A stretch of 64,000 bases of DNA from Mycteria americana (taxonomy: Eukaryota > Chordata > Aves > Ciconiiformes > Ciconiidae): contig NC_134371.1 of NCBI RefSeq assembly GCF_035582795.1, forward strand, positions 50,199,001-50,263,000, read 5' to 3'. Shown here piece after piece: positions 26,751-41,700 of this stretch. A model generated the notes under the pieces. The model was given only the letters and a program-made list of their open reading frames with translations, was not told the origin of the DNA and made no database searches. Position numbers and translations under genes: made by a program. Numbering within the stretch: position 1 is the first letter of the stretch; the number at the start of each line of letters is the position of its first letter.

Positions 26751-29700
26751 AAAGTTGGCACAGACAGATCTAATAACTCCATAGAAGGAGCAACAACATT
26801 CTTAGAAAAATAACAATTCAACTTATCGTGCTCTCTTCCAGTTCACCCTTGATCGCATTCCCAGAAGCCGTGAGGTTAGACAATCTTGGACCTCCTCTGT
26901 GGTAACAACCCTGTACTCCATACTTTACTCCCTTCCTTTGACCTACAAACTGAAACCAGATTTGGTAGGTAAAGTAAATTTTAATTTATTGAGAACTTGC
27001 TAATCTGCATCGTAAAAGCATTTGGAATATCAAGACATTGCAGACTATCTCATACGTATGCTTAGATTTACCATTCACAGAAAAAGTATTTTTGAATGTA
27101 AAATTAAAGCTGAAAGAGATACAGCAGCAATACATCAAGAAAGAGAACGGGTTGCACTGCTGGCAAATTAGAGTAGCAAATACCAGTTTCTCCTCTCAAA
27201 GTTTGCAGAGGTAGTATCAGAGAGTGTGTCCCACCCTTGTTAATGCTGGTAGAGCTAGCACAAACAAGGTTGCAGGTTCTTGATAATATCTCTTCAGGAT
27301 TGCAACAGCACAAACTGTGCCTGAAAGCCTGGTTATCCTGTTGGCTGGTCTTGCTCCTGAAATGGTGTGACCAGTCTGGAACAGGCAGGTTCAGACCAGC
27401 AGAAATATATACAGATTCAGTTCTTGTGCTTACATGGACTTTTCAGCTACATGCATGTTTATTTAGTCTTTGGCTGACTGACATAATTTATCTCATCTAA
27501 TGACAAAAAACATCACTACTGAAGTGGCAACTCCTTGGCACTTTACTAACTTTTTCAAGCTACTCACAAAACTGCACTCTAATGCTAATTACAACATTTA
27601 ATTAAAAATATTCCAAACACTTAATCAAGTCAGAAGCATTCAGGGTTGTCAGACTATAGAACTGAAATAGAGATATCCAATCAATAAAGTTTTGTGTTAA
27701 TGCAAGACTCAAAAGGTAGTGCACTGGACTCCCAGGTTTAAGTCCTACAATTATTTAAGAGAAATTTTGGTTAAAGCTGGCTTTTTGCTAGAGTTGTTGT
27801 CATCTTAAGGAGTCAGTTATCCAAACCTGAGTTTTTTAAAGAAGCATTATTTTAGCAGAATTTCAAATTAATATTTTATGGGGTTTTAAATATTTTAATG
27901 AAACCTGTAAAAACTTGTGCAGTTACAAGACATTTTTCATAATTTAGTAGCAGCCACAGAGGATGTTTGTAAGCAGACTTTTTTTAGCTCTCATTGTTAA
28001 CTGTATGGCTAATTCTAAAGAGGCTCATATATATTTGTGATATTTTGAATGTTTAGAGAAGCTGCTGTGAATAATTTGGTCTCATGGGCTTCAATAATAC
28101 TGGTCAGTTCCTATCAGATCAAAAGCTACTTGCTTGCTGGAGTTTTCAGAGCAGTTTAGTGTGCATAACAAAAGTAGCTTTTTGCAGTTCTTGTTTTTCA
28201 AGCCTATTCTGAAAACTGGAGATAAAGTTGGGAGGGAGAAAGAGATGGCATACTATTCTTTTTACGGTGATTTTAATTTGGGGGGAGGGGTAATAATAAA
28301 GGGCTGTTTACATGAAGCAGACATCTTGGACCAAATGCGAGTAACAAATACTTAGGAATCACTTTGCTACACCACTGGTTTCGGTTAATGTATATACTTT
28401 TTTAACTTCTTATTGCAAAAGAAATAGACTGGAAAATCTCACTGTGTAGCTTAATAGATTACCAAAAGTGTCAACAGGACACATCATAGGAGAAGAGCAG
28501 GAAGTTACTAATCTAATTCCATGGTTTCTCTGTTTACAAGAGGAATTTAAAGTGACAGTGGGATTTACATGTAGAACTGTTAGAAACAATTGTTGGAGTT
28601 TATGAACTGTGATAAGCTGTCAAAAGCCTAATGCTTTTGAAAAACACTTGTCCTTGTAAAATTAAGGATACATTTTAGCAAGGCCTTTAAGCCCTTTGTA
28701 GTGTTTAAGGGAACCACTGACTCAAAATACTACCCAAAGAGTCCTTATCGGCGATTAGAGAAGGGCTGGAGGGGAGGGAGTTCCCAAATATTTTTCTGCC
28801 AGGTACCATCATCACCCACAATAGCAGCTGGTACTGCTACCAGCAGAAGCATCTCTGGTGTTATGCCAAATCTTATACCACTTGAAAGCTGCTTGCATAC
28901 TGCTACTTGTATGCATATCTTAGTTTAAGAATTCTGTAAAATATAATACGTCAGAGAGCTGTAAAGATTTTAAAACACTTACCAAAGGGGAGTGACTGAG
29001 GGATTAAAATGTCTCACATTGCCAGTGAAAAGATTGTGTGGTATGTGAAGCAACTGGTAATATTTAATTGCCTTTAGAAGAAAATGTTCGTGGTGAATTG
29101 CAACTCCCCCTACTCTTGGCAAAATGTAATGCTTAGTAGTTTAAAGAACTAGAAAGGGTGGGACAAATGCTGGCATTTACAGGACTCGTCTATAACTTTT
29201 GGCACGGAAGTCAACACCCGAGTTTAGAAACAAGCACAGTATTACATCATGCTGAGAGCTTCATTTTTTCAAACAGTAGAGCTTATGGGTACTGTACATT
29301 TTCAGTCTATGCAACTGGTTTTGTTTAACTGCAGGAGGGAAAGACAAGTTTGAATTGCTTCTAAGTCATTTGTACGTATGAGTGGTCCCCAAATCCTTAC
29401 ACTCACTTTTAGGCTTGTCACAAATGTGTGCATGTTTGAAGGAATGACTGAAGTTTTCTCCAGACACCCAAAAGCTAGAGAAAAGCAGCAATGTTGGAGT
29501 TTAAGGAATGCAGGACAAGAGAATTACTGCAAAGGGAGCCTGAAACCATTAGGTGCACAAAGGCAAGATTTGGAGCAGATAGGCTTAGGTTGGCATAACT
29601 AGCATGTCTGTGGAGCCAAAATAGCTGTAAAGGGGAAACAGCAAACCTACCTGCACAGGAGTTACTTTATATGTGCTTATTTACATGAGCCCTGTGTCGC

Positions 29701-32700
29701 CTTTCCTGATCTTATGGCAAAGCTTCTTAGTTTACTTTGCATGAGAAAGCAGTTCCATCTAACCCTTGTTCATGATAGTGAGTTCAGAAAGAACTGAACA
29801 ACTTCCAGGAGACCTTTGCCATCTTGCAGGACTTGACCCACACTTGAAATGAGCCCCCAGAGAGTTTAAGAAATGTAAAAGTTAGCTTAGTTGTTCAGTT
29901 TGAGATCATCCCTAAGAGGCCTATTTCTGAGTTATGAACATCTGTGCTCTGCAAAGTTGTCTCTTTAGAGATATTAAACCAAGTAACAACATTAAGATGT
30001 CAGAAGTGATGATCGGCTTGTGTTCCTATAGCCAAGAATTACAGAAATATAGGTGTCAAGAGTGTTTTGCAGGCACATCTACGCTGGGCACATCTACGCT
30101 CGCTGGCCTTAATTTTTACAATGTGTCAACCTTAGATAGGCTTCCTTTGCAGAGGCCTAAAATTCTAGGAAAGTAAGGCTTGTGCCAGCATACTCTGCCT
30201 ACACCTTCCTTCCCCCAGAAAAGCTTTTAAAACCATTCATCAGTTGCAGCCAGATTTAATATGCAGTCATAGCCTCAAAGACTGCAAATTCCTACCATGA
30301 AAACAGGCAGCTGGTCAGAGAAGAGAGGCTTTTATTGCCTTCATTGAGAGAAAGGCTGAGAAGAAACATAAAGCCAGAATAAGTGTTAGAAGATCTACCA
30401 TCTAGGGAAAGATGCAAATCCTTCTTAGAGAGTAACAGAAAATTAGACAGGCTGCACAGAGATTTTTCCCAAAGATAGAGAAAATTACTGAATCTTAGGT
30501 AAATTATTTGATGTCCAAGGAGGAATAAACTAATGTTACAGCCTTCCTGTAATATTGCTGCTTACAGAACTATTGTCCCTTTTGTCTCTGGGCCGATTTG
30601 CCAGCCCCGAAAACAGGTCTTCAGGTGATCTAGCCCTTTGGATGGGTCATGATTATTCCATTCGTTCTGGCATACCTGAAATTCAAACTGAAAACAAAGG
30701 ATATGTGTGCACCACACAGCAGAAAGCTGTACAGAGATGCATCCAGTCCTTGTTTTCAGCCATAGAAGGGGTATGTAATTGGGTCAGTGATTTGCTCTCC
30801 TTTGATGTAATTAAATTTCACCTAGAATTGTGCAGAAATGCTGCGAAAGCTCTATTCATTAGTGGATTGTGCATCCTGGACCCTTAGGACCAGACTTTTT
30901 TGCTTTTCTGGGGACACCTCTCAGCAGTTCCTACTGCCTCAGTGCTCTACAGAGCCAGAGATAAACAGATACTTTCAGATCACTGCTATTTGGAAAAGCC
31001 TGGGTTAAATCAGGCGAAGGCAGCTATCCTTCCACATTAGGGCCTCCTTCCCGTGGGAAGTCTTGTAGTAAGAAGTTTACATTTGCACAGCAAGTACAAC
31101 AAGCTCTGCTGTCTCCCTCCCCACCAGCTGGCAGCTGAATGGGTCTCTCCTTTTTAAACTTATTTCTAGAAGCCTGAAACCTCCACAGCTGATTATGCTT
31201 CTAGCAGTCTACCGATTCTTTTATGACTGCATATCCCATCACACATGCCCAGTCCTCCAACTGGTTAAATTCACTACAACAAGCTTCTCAAGTTGTTACA
31301 GAAGTGTTCACACAGTAAGCTATATGAAAGGAGATCATTATTTCATTTAGCTAAGATTTTCCATTCTTTGTGTCCTGCCCAAAATGTCTTAAGTTCATAG
31401 CACTTTAACAAATCACTATGACAAATAATAAGTTATTGTCCCTTATATCACAGTTCTAATAAGAACTTTGTGGAAAACTGCAAAATCTGGGCGGTGGCGT
31501 TTTTTCTCTATTCACTTCATAAGAAGTGAACTTTGTATAATGCAGTATTGAGACTATCTCGTGCATTCTTTTGTGCACTGAATCTTTCCCCGCTATTTAT
31601 AATTCTTTCAGACCAGATTGATTTTACAGTATGTCTGATCTACTATTATTATTCTGGGATCAAAACAGTCAAAATAGGCAAGAGTAAGAACATCGGATTA
31701 AGACCATCAGTGATACAAACTGTATAGTCTAAAAAGAAAACAAGTTAAGCCATCCAAATTTGTGTTTAACTTCTCAGTGCTAATGAAAATATGAGTCTTA
31801 TTCACCCCTCCTCTACCTTGTGTGCTGTGTTAAGCTACCCTGCAGCCACAATGTAGAATTACCCTCTGCTGAGCACAGATAAATGTCTAAAGCTATTCAT
31901 ATCAGTTAGTTTAAAGCTAGGTCGTAGCTCTGATCTTTCTGTGACTGCCAGACTTGCCTATAGACACTGCATTTCAGAGGGAGGTAGAAATAGCAGTAAA
32001 GATGAACTGGGATCTTAGCTTGGGTTTAAGTAGAGTTTAAACTAAAGACAGATCAGTCTTAACTCATCAGCTATCGGGTTCATTATGAACTTAATGAACA
32101 CCCTGGTCACACTTCCATGTATGTTATAAAGCATGGTTTCAAGTAAACAGTCTCGCTAAATCTGACCACTGAACCAGGCCACTGGTATGCAGATACAGAT
32201 TGCAAAACCTAGAGGTGTTAGCATTGTAAAGACATTTTGGGCAGATATTTGATGCGGATTCTTGCTATACCAACTGCAGTGATTAGGCAGTAGCCTCAAA
32301 GATGTTTATATACATATAAAATATCAGTTTTAGCTCACCTAAAATACCATGTTCAAGTTCTAGTTAAATGAATGCTTGACTAATGAAAGACACATTGAGA
32401 TTTGCAATTAAAGGCTCGTTTTAGGCCACTATTAGTAATATGTATGATTATATTTAAGTCTTTGGATTTAATTTCTCCTTTCCTTTTGAGTAGAAGCAGG
32501 GTACTATAATAAGCAGTACTTTTTGATATCAGGAGATGAGATAAGCCCTTATTTTTAAATAGGCTTTAAAAGGTTAGATGGTATTTCTCATGGTGCTCTG
32601 ACCAAGTAGTCAGGTTCAGACTCAACCAAGGTGACACTTAGAACAACAGCTTGCTGAAAGACAGCTAGTACCTAGTGTTCATAGCTACAGATGTAGTTCG

Positions 32701-35700
32701 TTAACTACCATTTCATTTACTTGGCAAAAGCCTTTTACTGAATTGTTTTATGACCGGCTTTTTCATCCACATGAAGTCAAATTTCCTTTACTTCCCACTA
32801 ATTTATCAGCAGCCACAGACCCACTCCATGGTAACGTAGCTAGGAGTTAGTTTATTCTCCAGCCTGCATCTGCCTTGGTAATCTTGTTCTTTTTTAACCA
32901 GCTTTCTATCCATCTCCCACAGTTTCTCACAAGACACACTGGTGCCACTATTTCTTGACACAAAATTCTGGCAGAGATCGTGATGTTTGGTTGGTCCCAC
33001 TGACAGTCTGGGTGTTAATTTAATGTTTTAATAGCCAACACTAACATTCTGACAGACTTGAGCATTAGGTCCACTTTCACACCTGTCATTCATTATTATT
33101 TTCAATTAATTGGTTCTATGTTTCTCATTGTAAAAATTTAGCAGCTAGGCTGGGGACTATGCTGAGCTCACATGTCCCATTCTGCTTCCGCATACCTGCA
33201 GAAGCATCCTATGGATGGATGGATGGAAGCTACCATTCCAAAGACCTTTTAATCCCAATGACAGACCTGCCACCTTTCACCTGAAATACAGGGGCAGTTA
33301 AGTAGGGTGCCTAAAGTTAGCTTCATCAAAAAAAAAAAAAAAAAAGTCAAGCCTGCATGTTTCTTTATGCGTCCAAATCTAGGTTCTCAAACTTTCCTCC
33401 CTAAGCTGTTGCCTAACTTCTGAGGCTCTTAATGACCCCAGTTATCTTTCCTTTCATCAGTAAAGCCCCTAGGCATACCCAGAAACAGACCTGAGCTATT
33501 TAAGTCTTTACAGTGTCAAATAGCCACATGTGTAGCCAAACTCCTGAGCTCTACTGAGATCCAGAAACTAGGAGCTTCCCTTACTACTTTGCATGTGGAT
33601 GCTGATCCAGATCACATCAGCTGGGCCCCTTCCCTTGTCTCTTGCCCCTCAGGACACTGGGCTGGTAACTCTGGGTCACTAAGTGCCTAGGAGGCAGAAG
33701 CAACAATGCTAGTGCTGTTACAATTAAATCCTGTTGTTAAACCTAGTTCCTAGTGGTTTTGTGGAACCTCCCCTTTTCTCCTGTAGAAAAATCCACTAGG
33801 TAAGGTTTTTGTCTCCCTCTCCCCAGCCTTTTATAAAGTGAGAGCTGGGAAAATGAGAGAGTTGGTGATGCTTCCCAATATATTTCATTTTATGATGAAA
33901 ATAATACTCAGAAAAAAAGTAGTGCACATTAGAAACCCAATTGCACAGTGTGCTAATTTAAGTCCTTGCTCTTCCACTTCTGTCTTCCCCATTCTGGCAT
34001 TCACTGATCTCATTTATCCTAGTTAGGTAATGTGCCTGTAGGACCACACATGTCCCTGTTTGTTTTGAAGAGCACCTCACCTACTTTGTGTATTGTACAA
34101 CAACAACAACGGGAACTGTACTAACAAGATACACAGAAGTGGACTAGAAAGGTTTTCATGGCAATGCTGCAAGCTATAGCTGCTGACCAGCCTGAACACA
34201 AGCTGCTGCTATAGAACACTGTAACTATCCTTTTGCACCCCTGATGGTTCACATGATTTAGATAGAAGATGAAAGTGTACCCAGCTAAAATTCAATTCTA
34301 CCTTAATTACCGAATTTACATCAGACTACACATCTAGATTTTTTGTCCTAGCCTGCATTCCGCAGGTATGTTCAAACAGCAAATAGGGTGTGAAGTTTTA
34401 GCTGGTGTTATTTTCAGGTTGTGGAGGGAAGTGAACTGAATAAGATCTTCACTATTCAAAAAGAATAAGCCAGTAGGTAGTTTAATGACTTTTATATTGT
34501 TCAAACAGAACCAGAAATACTTCTTTCTCCCCACCAATAGCAATAATAAGAAATTGATGGAAAAGGTTCCTGCCTTTTTTTTTTTTACACCTTAAAAGAT
34601 ATTTAAAGTTCTAAGCTAGTTTTCCTCAAGGTTCAAAACTTGAATTTTCAGACATGCTAAAGAGCTAGACTAGCAATAGCTTTAACAAGGACACTCCCTC
34701 CCACATGCTTAAGTATTTGAGCTAAGTAGAAATCCCTTTCTCTCTTAAATTCTCAGATTTCTCTTGTTTTTCTGATTGTCAGATAGATTTATATTTCCTA
34801 GAACAGATCTTATTTCTGTCATAACTGAATTACCTCCATGTAGATGAACAATGTATCTCTTGAAACCTTTTAGAGTTACTCATTTATGAAAAAAGTAACA
34901 TTTTTTCTCTTTTTGCCATCCAGGCTAAAGTTGCCATCAAAGTTACTGGCAGAAGTTGATTCTTAATGGATATGGCCTGCTATGTCTGAACATATTAAAA
35001 AAATAATTCTATTCAAAAGAAAATAGCACATACATTTTATCTTATTCTGAGTATGCTACTGAATCAAAACACATGCTAATAAAAACAATACTCTCCATAC
35101 CTGGAGATCTTCACTGAGAAGGATATACAGGAATCCTGATGCATCCTCTGTGAGGAGTAAATTGTTGTTTTCCTGGTATTAAAGTGAAAAATACTGATGT
35201 GAGAGAAAGTAAGTGCTATGCCCCAAATCCCATGGTGAGTGCACAGTGGAGCTGTGAGTACAACCCTGGTTTCTTGACTCTCCAGGCTTGCATCTTGGTC
35301 ATGAGTTCATAAGATAAATATATTTACAATTAACATTTGAGATATTTGTTCACTGATGCTTTTGTTAGTTTAATTTTACAGTTAGAACATCTCCAATATT
35401 AAGAGAGCTGGTCCCACAACTGCAGGGTCGTAATGCATACAGTTGTGTTTCCCACAGACTTAGGGGCTGTTCAGGATACACTGAGCAGTCAGCTGAACCC
35501 GGTCCTTGGGAATGACAGGGCAGGAAGTGGGAACAGCTGAGACCGGGAAGCCAGATTACAGCTGCTTTTGTAGGTAGCACTCAGTACTTCTGTAGGTTAA
35601 GGACAAAAAATGTTCAGCTGGATACCTCACCTTACAGGGGGTTAGTATGAAGTTTTCAAAACAGTAAGATAATACTGAAAACAAGCAAGTGCTGATGAGC

Positions 35701-38700
35701 TCACGAGATGCTGTAATTTACATAGCAGAATACAAATGAATTCATTGCAGATTCTCTCTTCTTGTGCCACAGAAACAACCTCCCCCAGCAAATAAATGTT
35801 TTTGTTCATATGTTTTTTGTTTATTACACTCTGAAATCATAAAAGGCAATAAACTCCTGAAATGTCAAAACCCCTAGCTCCTACCTGATGAATGCAGGAG
35901 CCCAAAACTAGCCATGACATAAAAATGAGTATGTTATTACAGTTTTTCTTTTAGTTTTCCTTTCAGTATCCAAGGACCTCTAGTCAGCTTTCACTAAACA
36001 TGACTGTTCAGTTTCCCTGTCACTGGAATCATTCTCTGCTCCATTTCCCTTGTTTCTGAAAGATCTTTCAGGTTGTTCTATGGTCAGATTTGTAGTTTCA
36101 TGAAGGAGGCTTTCTTTGTGTCAAGACAATGTCTTCTGCCCCCTGTTAGTTTTCTGCATTTGTATGTCATTGAATTGGGTTTATTGTTACTTCCGCTACC
36201 TTTGTGAAAGTTTTATTATTTTTATCTGGCAGTGTTTCTAGAGTTTCTTAGCTGATTTTTGTGATGTTTCCATGTATTGTAACTTGCTATGGCACTTTTT
36301 TTTTTTTTTGGTTATGTAAGTCCAGCTACCAAAACCACAACATTTGGGTGTCCGTCATCAACTAAGAACATGCAATGAAAATAAAAATGCACAGATTATA
36401 ATCCCTTTAGCTGCTTTCTCCAATTGGTGCATTTTCTTGCTGACCTTTGAAAACTCATTCCAAAGCCAGAATTCGCTTTGCCTAGCAAGGTGGAAACTTG
36501 ACAAACTTGGTCCAAATCGAGGAACTTTCTGCTGAAAATGCCTTTGGCTGAGGAGTTTTGTCAGATCTGTGGATGGTCTAAATTGTTCATCAGAGCTGAC
36601 TGAGATTGGTTTATGCTCCTCCTTTTTCTTGACAGATGAATATAAGGGATTTGGTGTGGGTTTTTTTTTTTGTTTTTAAATGAAGCCTTATTGCAAACAG
36701 GCAAGTTTTTTCTTCAGTATCTTCTATGAGAGTATGGCAGTATGGCCATGTTTTAAAACTCCTTTTTCTTCTGTGCTAACTTCTTTTCAATTGTAATTCA
36801 AATTGGTTTCCCACTTCCTCTCTCTTCCATGCTTTCTTCTTTTTTTGTCCCCTTTCCTTCCTTAAAATATCAGGAACAGCTATTCAAATTTCCTTGGCTT
36901 TTCTGACAAACCTCAGAAATGTCTTCTGGGTTTTCAAATCTTAACAGGCTGAACAGTTACTTTTTGTTCCCAAATGTTAAATAGCCACTGAAATGAAGTA
37001 TTTATCAACAAAAGCTGAGTTTTAGCAGTCCAGCAAAAACACAAACAAAATACAATTATTAATGAATTACTGCTTTTAAGCCCACACTTGTTCCTAAGAA
37101 GCAGAAAATGCCTAATTGTTTTTTTTCCTACATTGTTAAAAAAGTAGGTCCATTTACTTGCATAGATATACAAAGATCATGCAATTAACACAGCTTGAGT
37201 CAGTTTTGTATCACTCCACTTGCCTTTGCCTCTTTTAGTAGTTCTCTGTCACCACCACCTATTCCATTGTTCTTATCTCCAGTTGTTTAGCACTGCGGGG
37301 AAGGGAGCATTACCAGGACTAAGGAGGCCTGAGCGATGTCCTAAACATACTCCAGGAGGTAGCTCCGTAACTGGCAAGCAGTGCAGTCTTCAGTTCACAT
37401 GTGTGCATCACCCTGCAGCAGCAATCAGCATTCCCACACCATAAGCCAGCCCAGCCCCAGAAAGCTGGGCAGTTTTTCTGCTCTTGTCCAGGTGGCAAAG
37501 GCCAATCTCTGTGGAAGTCATTAAGGAGAACAGCAGGTGTTGACAGTTTCTTATGCAAAGCAAATCTCACATTAGTTTTCCACTTTCTGCTAAGTTTAGG
37601 GGGATTTATGTTGTCCTCCCTTTGTTGTAATTTGGGAACATAAGCAGTACTCAAATACTTTTTCATTAAAGATATATAGCAAATGTATGTTTACATATTT
37701 ATGAGAAAACCTGCAAGTTTTCTGCTTTACTCATTTTTGTTTTAACCAGTGGCCTGACATTTAATCCCAGTGAAGCTGTGAGCTATGCTTTCAGTGGTTT
37801 AGCTGGTAAATGTCACTCTGCTACAGTGCTGCATTCACCAGCTCTAAAGCAGCTTTTATCAGCAGTGGTGCCATGTGCCAGTGTTCCCAGAGTGCCAGAC
37901 TGCTGGCTTAGCTTGTTTTCTTTCAACAGCTGTAGAAAATATCTCAAACAGAAAGGCAAGAACTATTCCCTTTTTATATGAAAGTGATTAATATGAAATT
38001 AGATTTATAGAGAGTTGCTAAGTATAAATGTTGTTTTCTAATATATATGTTTCTAATATATATGTTTCTAATATATTTTCTAATATATAGAAATAAATAT
38101 ATTTCTATAAATGTTGATTATTAATATACAGATTTATTAGTTTATTGTACTGTTTAAAAGTCTGGTTACATTGAATTGGTAGAGGATTTTAGTATGTAGG
38201 ATTTAGTTTATAGGCCTAGCTGTGAAGCCAGGCAGCCAGTGAGCCATTTTAACAGTTAGCTGGACATTTATTTGCATTAGAAGTGAATGTAAATGGTGTA
38301 AAGAGACCTGCAGCACTGGCCTCTGGAACAATCCCTTACAGCTTGTTGGCAGCAAAGTCAGATAGCCCAGTGACCAAGAAAGTCCTTGGGCAGTTGCAGC
38401 TCAAGAGGTCACAAAGGTGACACAAAAATTGTCTTTGGCCCCATCTTTACCCCTTTCTGCTGCCTCACCAAGGAAGGCTGAACCAAATAAACTAGAGATC
38501 TTCGGAGACTTATCTCCTGCAACATAAATGTTCTACAGGCAGCCTTGTAGATAAAGTAAATAGATACTGGGAAACACTTACCCTGAATAGCTGGTTGACC
38601 TTGTAGAGGCCCTGGTCCTTTCTTGCCCAATAGACGTGTGCTTCTTCTCACAGCATACTAATGATTGCCACTGGATTCCCTGAGAGATACTTGTATTCCA

Positions 38701-41700
38701 CTGGAGGGGAAAAACAAAAGCCTTGGTCTTTTCAAGGTGGAAGACATCAATCATTCTCTAAAATTTACTTTTGAACAGTGTTTTGAAATTCACTAGTAGG
38801 ACAGCCCATATTCTCTTACATGTTTAAGGAAGGCTGTAGATGATTCAGTTCCTTTCCACCATCAACAAGTTCGTATACTGGCAGGAGCTGAATGGCAGCA
38901 TTTCTAGCTTATAGATTCTGCAATGGTTCCTCTTTATAAAGTGCATACTTGTTTTCTCAGAAGCTTCCCCTGTATCCCTTGATGAGTGTATGATGTTGGA
39001 TTCCAAGCAGCAGGAACATTGGTCTCCCTTCCTGCTGATGGTGTGAGAGGGAGTAAGTAGGACTGGTCAGACCAGATTTTTGGAGGGGAATTGCCACTCC
39101 AACACGTGAGTAACTGCACCAGTTCTAGGTAAAACATGTCTCTAGACACGCACTGAAGGTTAACTGAAGGTTAATTTTTAATGATCAGAAAGATTGATTA
39201 ATAGTTCTGACTTGCAGATCATGACCCCAAATTCAGATAGGGATCTATTTGTCTGTTGGCTTCAGCAGGTTTATACCAGAGTCTCTTTCAGGGCACAATT
39301 CCTAAACCCAAGCATTTTGGAATAGGAACATCTATAGTCGGAGTATTTTATGGGCATTTTGTATACAGAGATCCTATAGAACGACATCTGCTTTGTCTTG
39401 TTTGAACAGGTATGTGTGGAAGGGGAAAGAGCAGAGGACATGAGTTATGATCAGATCATGTTTTTTTAGAGATGCCTAATCCATAATTTTCCTGATCCTT
39501 TTTCCTGCATGCAAGTGCTTTTCCATGAATCAAAGGGCATCTGAGAAGCAGCTTACAAGTTATAAACAGTAGCAGAAGGTATAAATTGAGTGCATCATAT
39601 CAAAACCTGGATATAGTAAATGTATTTTATTATGATTTTAATTTTGATTATTGCTTTTCTGTTTTGCACCTCAGCAAAGTAATAACAGCAACTCAGTGTG
39701 GCCTTTAGAGCTACATATAGATTCACAAGTAGACCCATTTACTATTATTTCATTACGTGATCTTTTGTGAGTACACTTAGTTTGGAATTCACTCTAGCAT
39801 TTACCTTTGTGTGTGCATCTAGACACAAGAATACCAAATACCAAAAAGACTGGAGCTGCTAGCCAAGTTTAATAAAGGGAGGAAGTAGGATGAAGTGTAT
39901 GGCACAGTGGCTTAATAAAGATCGTGATTGTAATAATTCACCTTTTTGTAAAACCTGTTCTACAATTCTCAACTTCTGGGCTGAGGAGAATGTTAGGATG
40001 TCTACCTGACCCAAATCATATCTGCAATTGGTATTTTTTGTCAGACTGTGGAAAGCAAGGGATCAATGTGAAATTCTCTCCTGGCTTTAGACAACTGGGT
40101 TGAGCTTTTATAGTAGATGGAGGCTAAAAGAGTGCAGAGCCAGTACGAGTTCAGAAGGAAGACAGATGGAAGGGCACCAGGGAACAGGGGCGCAGAGGGA
40201 GATGAATACCAGAGATCACAAAGAAAACCAGGGAAGAGAGGATGGGTGGGAGATATCTCGGAGGGCTGGGTAGAGTACAGAGAAACATCGAAATGGAAGA
40301 CACGGAGGAAAGGACAGGGAAGAGGACTGTAATGCAACCGAAAAAGGGCTTGGGGAGCAATGAAGATGAGACAGTATTGGTACTCTAGGTAGCTCTACTC
40401 AATGAAAGGGAAAGTGGAGTTTCTGTTTAGCGGTGCATATTTTTATCTGTTTGCTCAAAGCTGAATTTTGAATCTGAAATTAGTAGTCAGACTGATTATT
40501 CAACTCACAAAAAAAAGTAGTAGATAACTTCTTTGGACTGTTTTGGTGCTTCTTATGTACTTGTCTGAAACAGACCAGATTCTGCAGCAAGGACCCTGGT
40601 GGGTTTTGCCTGCAAACAGGAGAACACTCCAAGTTGTTTCCTATGCCTATGTTTACACTACAGTAACGAATGTTATTACAAATAGAGATACCTAAACATG
40701 CCTTAATTTAGGTATCAGTAGCCATGTACCAGTAGCACAATCAACATCAGTGCAAATTAATGAAACTTGTCAAGAAATAGGGCAAAATGCCTGGTTTAGT
40801 TCACAGGTATGGAAAAGTTTCTTTGAAGTGCTAAAAGGCAGTGCGTATGGTTAGTTTATGTCCTTGCTTGCCAAGCCAAATGTATAAAAACCCCAGATCT
40901 TCGTTGTCAGCAGACTGTAGAGTAGGTTTTAAAGTCCCAGCATGAATTTACTTGAAATCAGGTTCAGCAGGAGGTTTGAAACCATAGTATATTACTCTGA
41001 TTTCAAAAATCTAGTATGCAAAGTTGATGTGAGAAATTCCTTGCCCGAAATCAATTTTGATACCCAAGTAGAGTGCCTAATATACCCTGGTTTAAACCTT
41101 TTACTTTTAAGCAATCTGTTTTTCAGTTTACCAATGTCTAAAATTGAAACACCACTTTCTTTTACTGTTAACATTTATAAGTGAATTTGAGATCCTCTGC
41201 TACAAGGACTTGACATGTATTTACCAAAACACCTTCCTTCTGTATGCTTGTTTCTATGTATTAGTGTTTATTAAAAGGAAAAAAAAAATCCAGTCATGCA
41301 TATCAGCTAGTAGATTCTGATGAAGGTCCTAATTCATCAGCACATTTTTGCTGACCTCTTAAGTGTTTTGCTGACTTAAGCCAATGTTCAAGAGGTTTAT
41401 AACTGGATCTCAGGTTTAGTAATCCTAATTAAACTTCTTTGGCCTTATTATGCCTTAATCTGTGCACAAATGTCATGATTGATATAACACAAAGCTGTGA
41501 CTGAGATTGGAAGCTTTTTTAGTTATATGCCCATGAGTCAAGGAATTATGCTTCCTTCATAGAAATTAACTGTGCCATCTCAGAGCTCTTCTCCTCCTCC
41601 TTGACATGTAAAGAAAGATGAAATACTGTCTTTTGTTTGACACATTACCCCCTCCCCTTTTTTTTTCATATTCACTTGCCTCTTCTGTTTTTTAAAATAT

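Noticed and set aside
26727-26753. A21 tract as the tail of a processed retrocopy or LINE
   Set aside because: No coding remnant or CR1-like 3' end, and no visible target-site duplication next to it.
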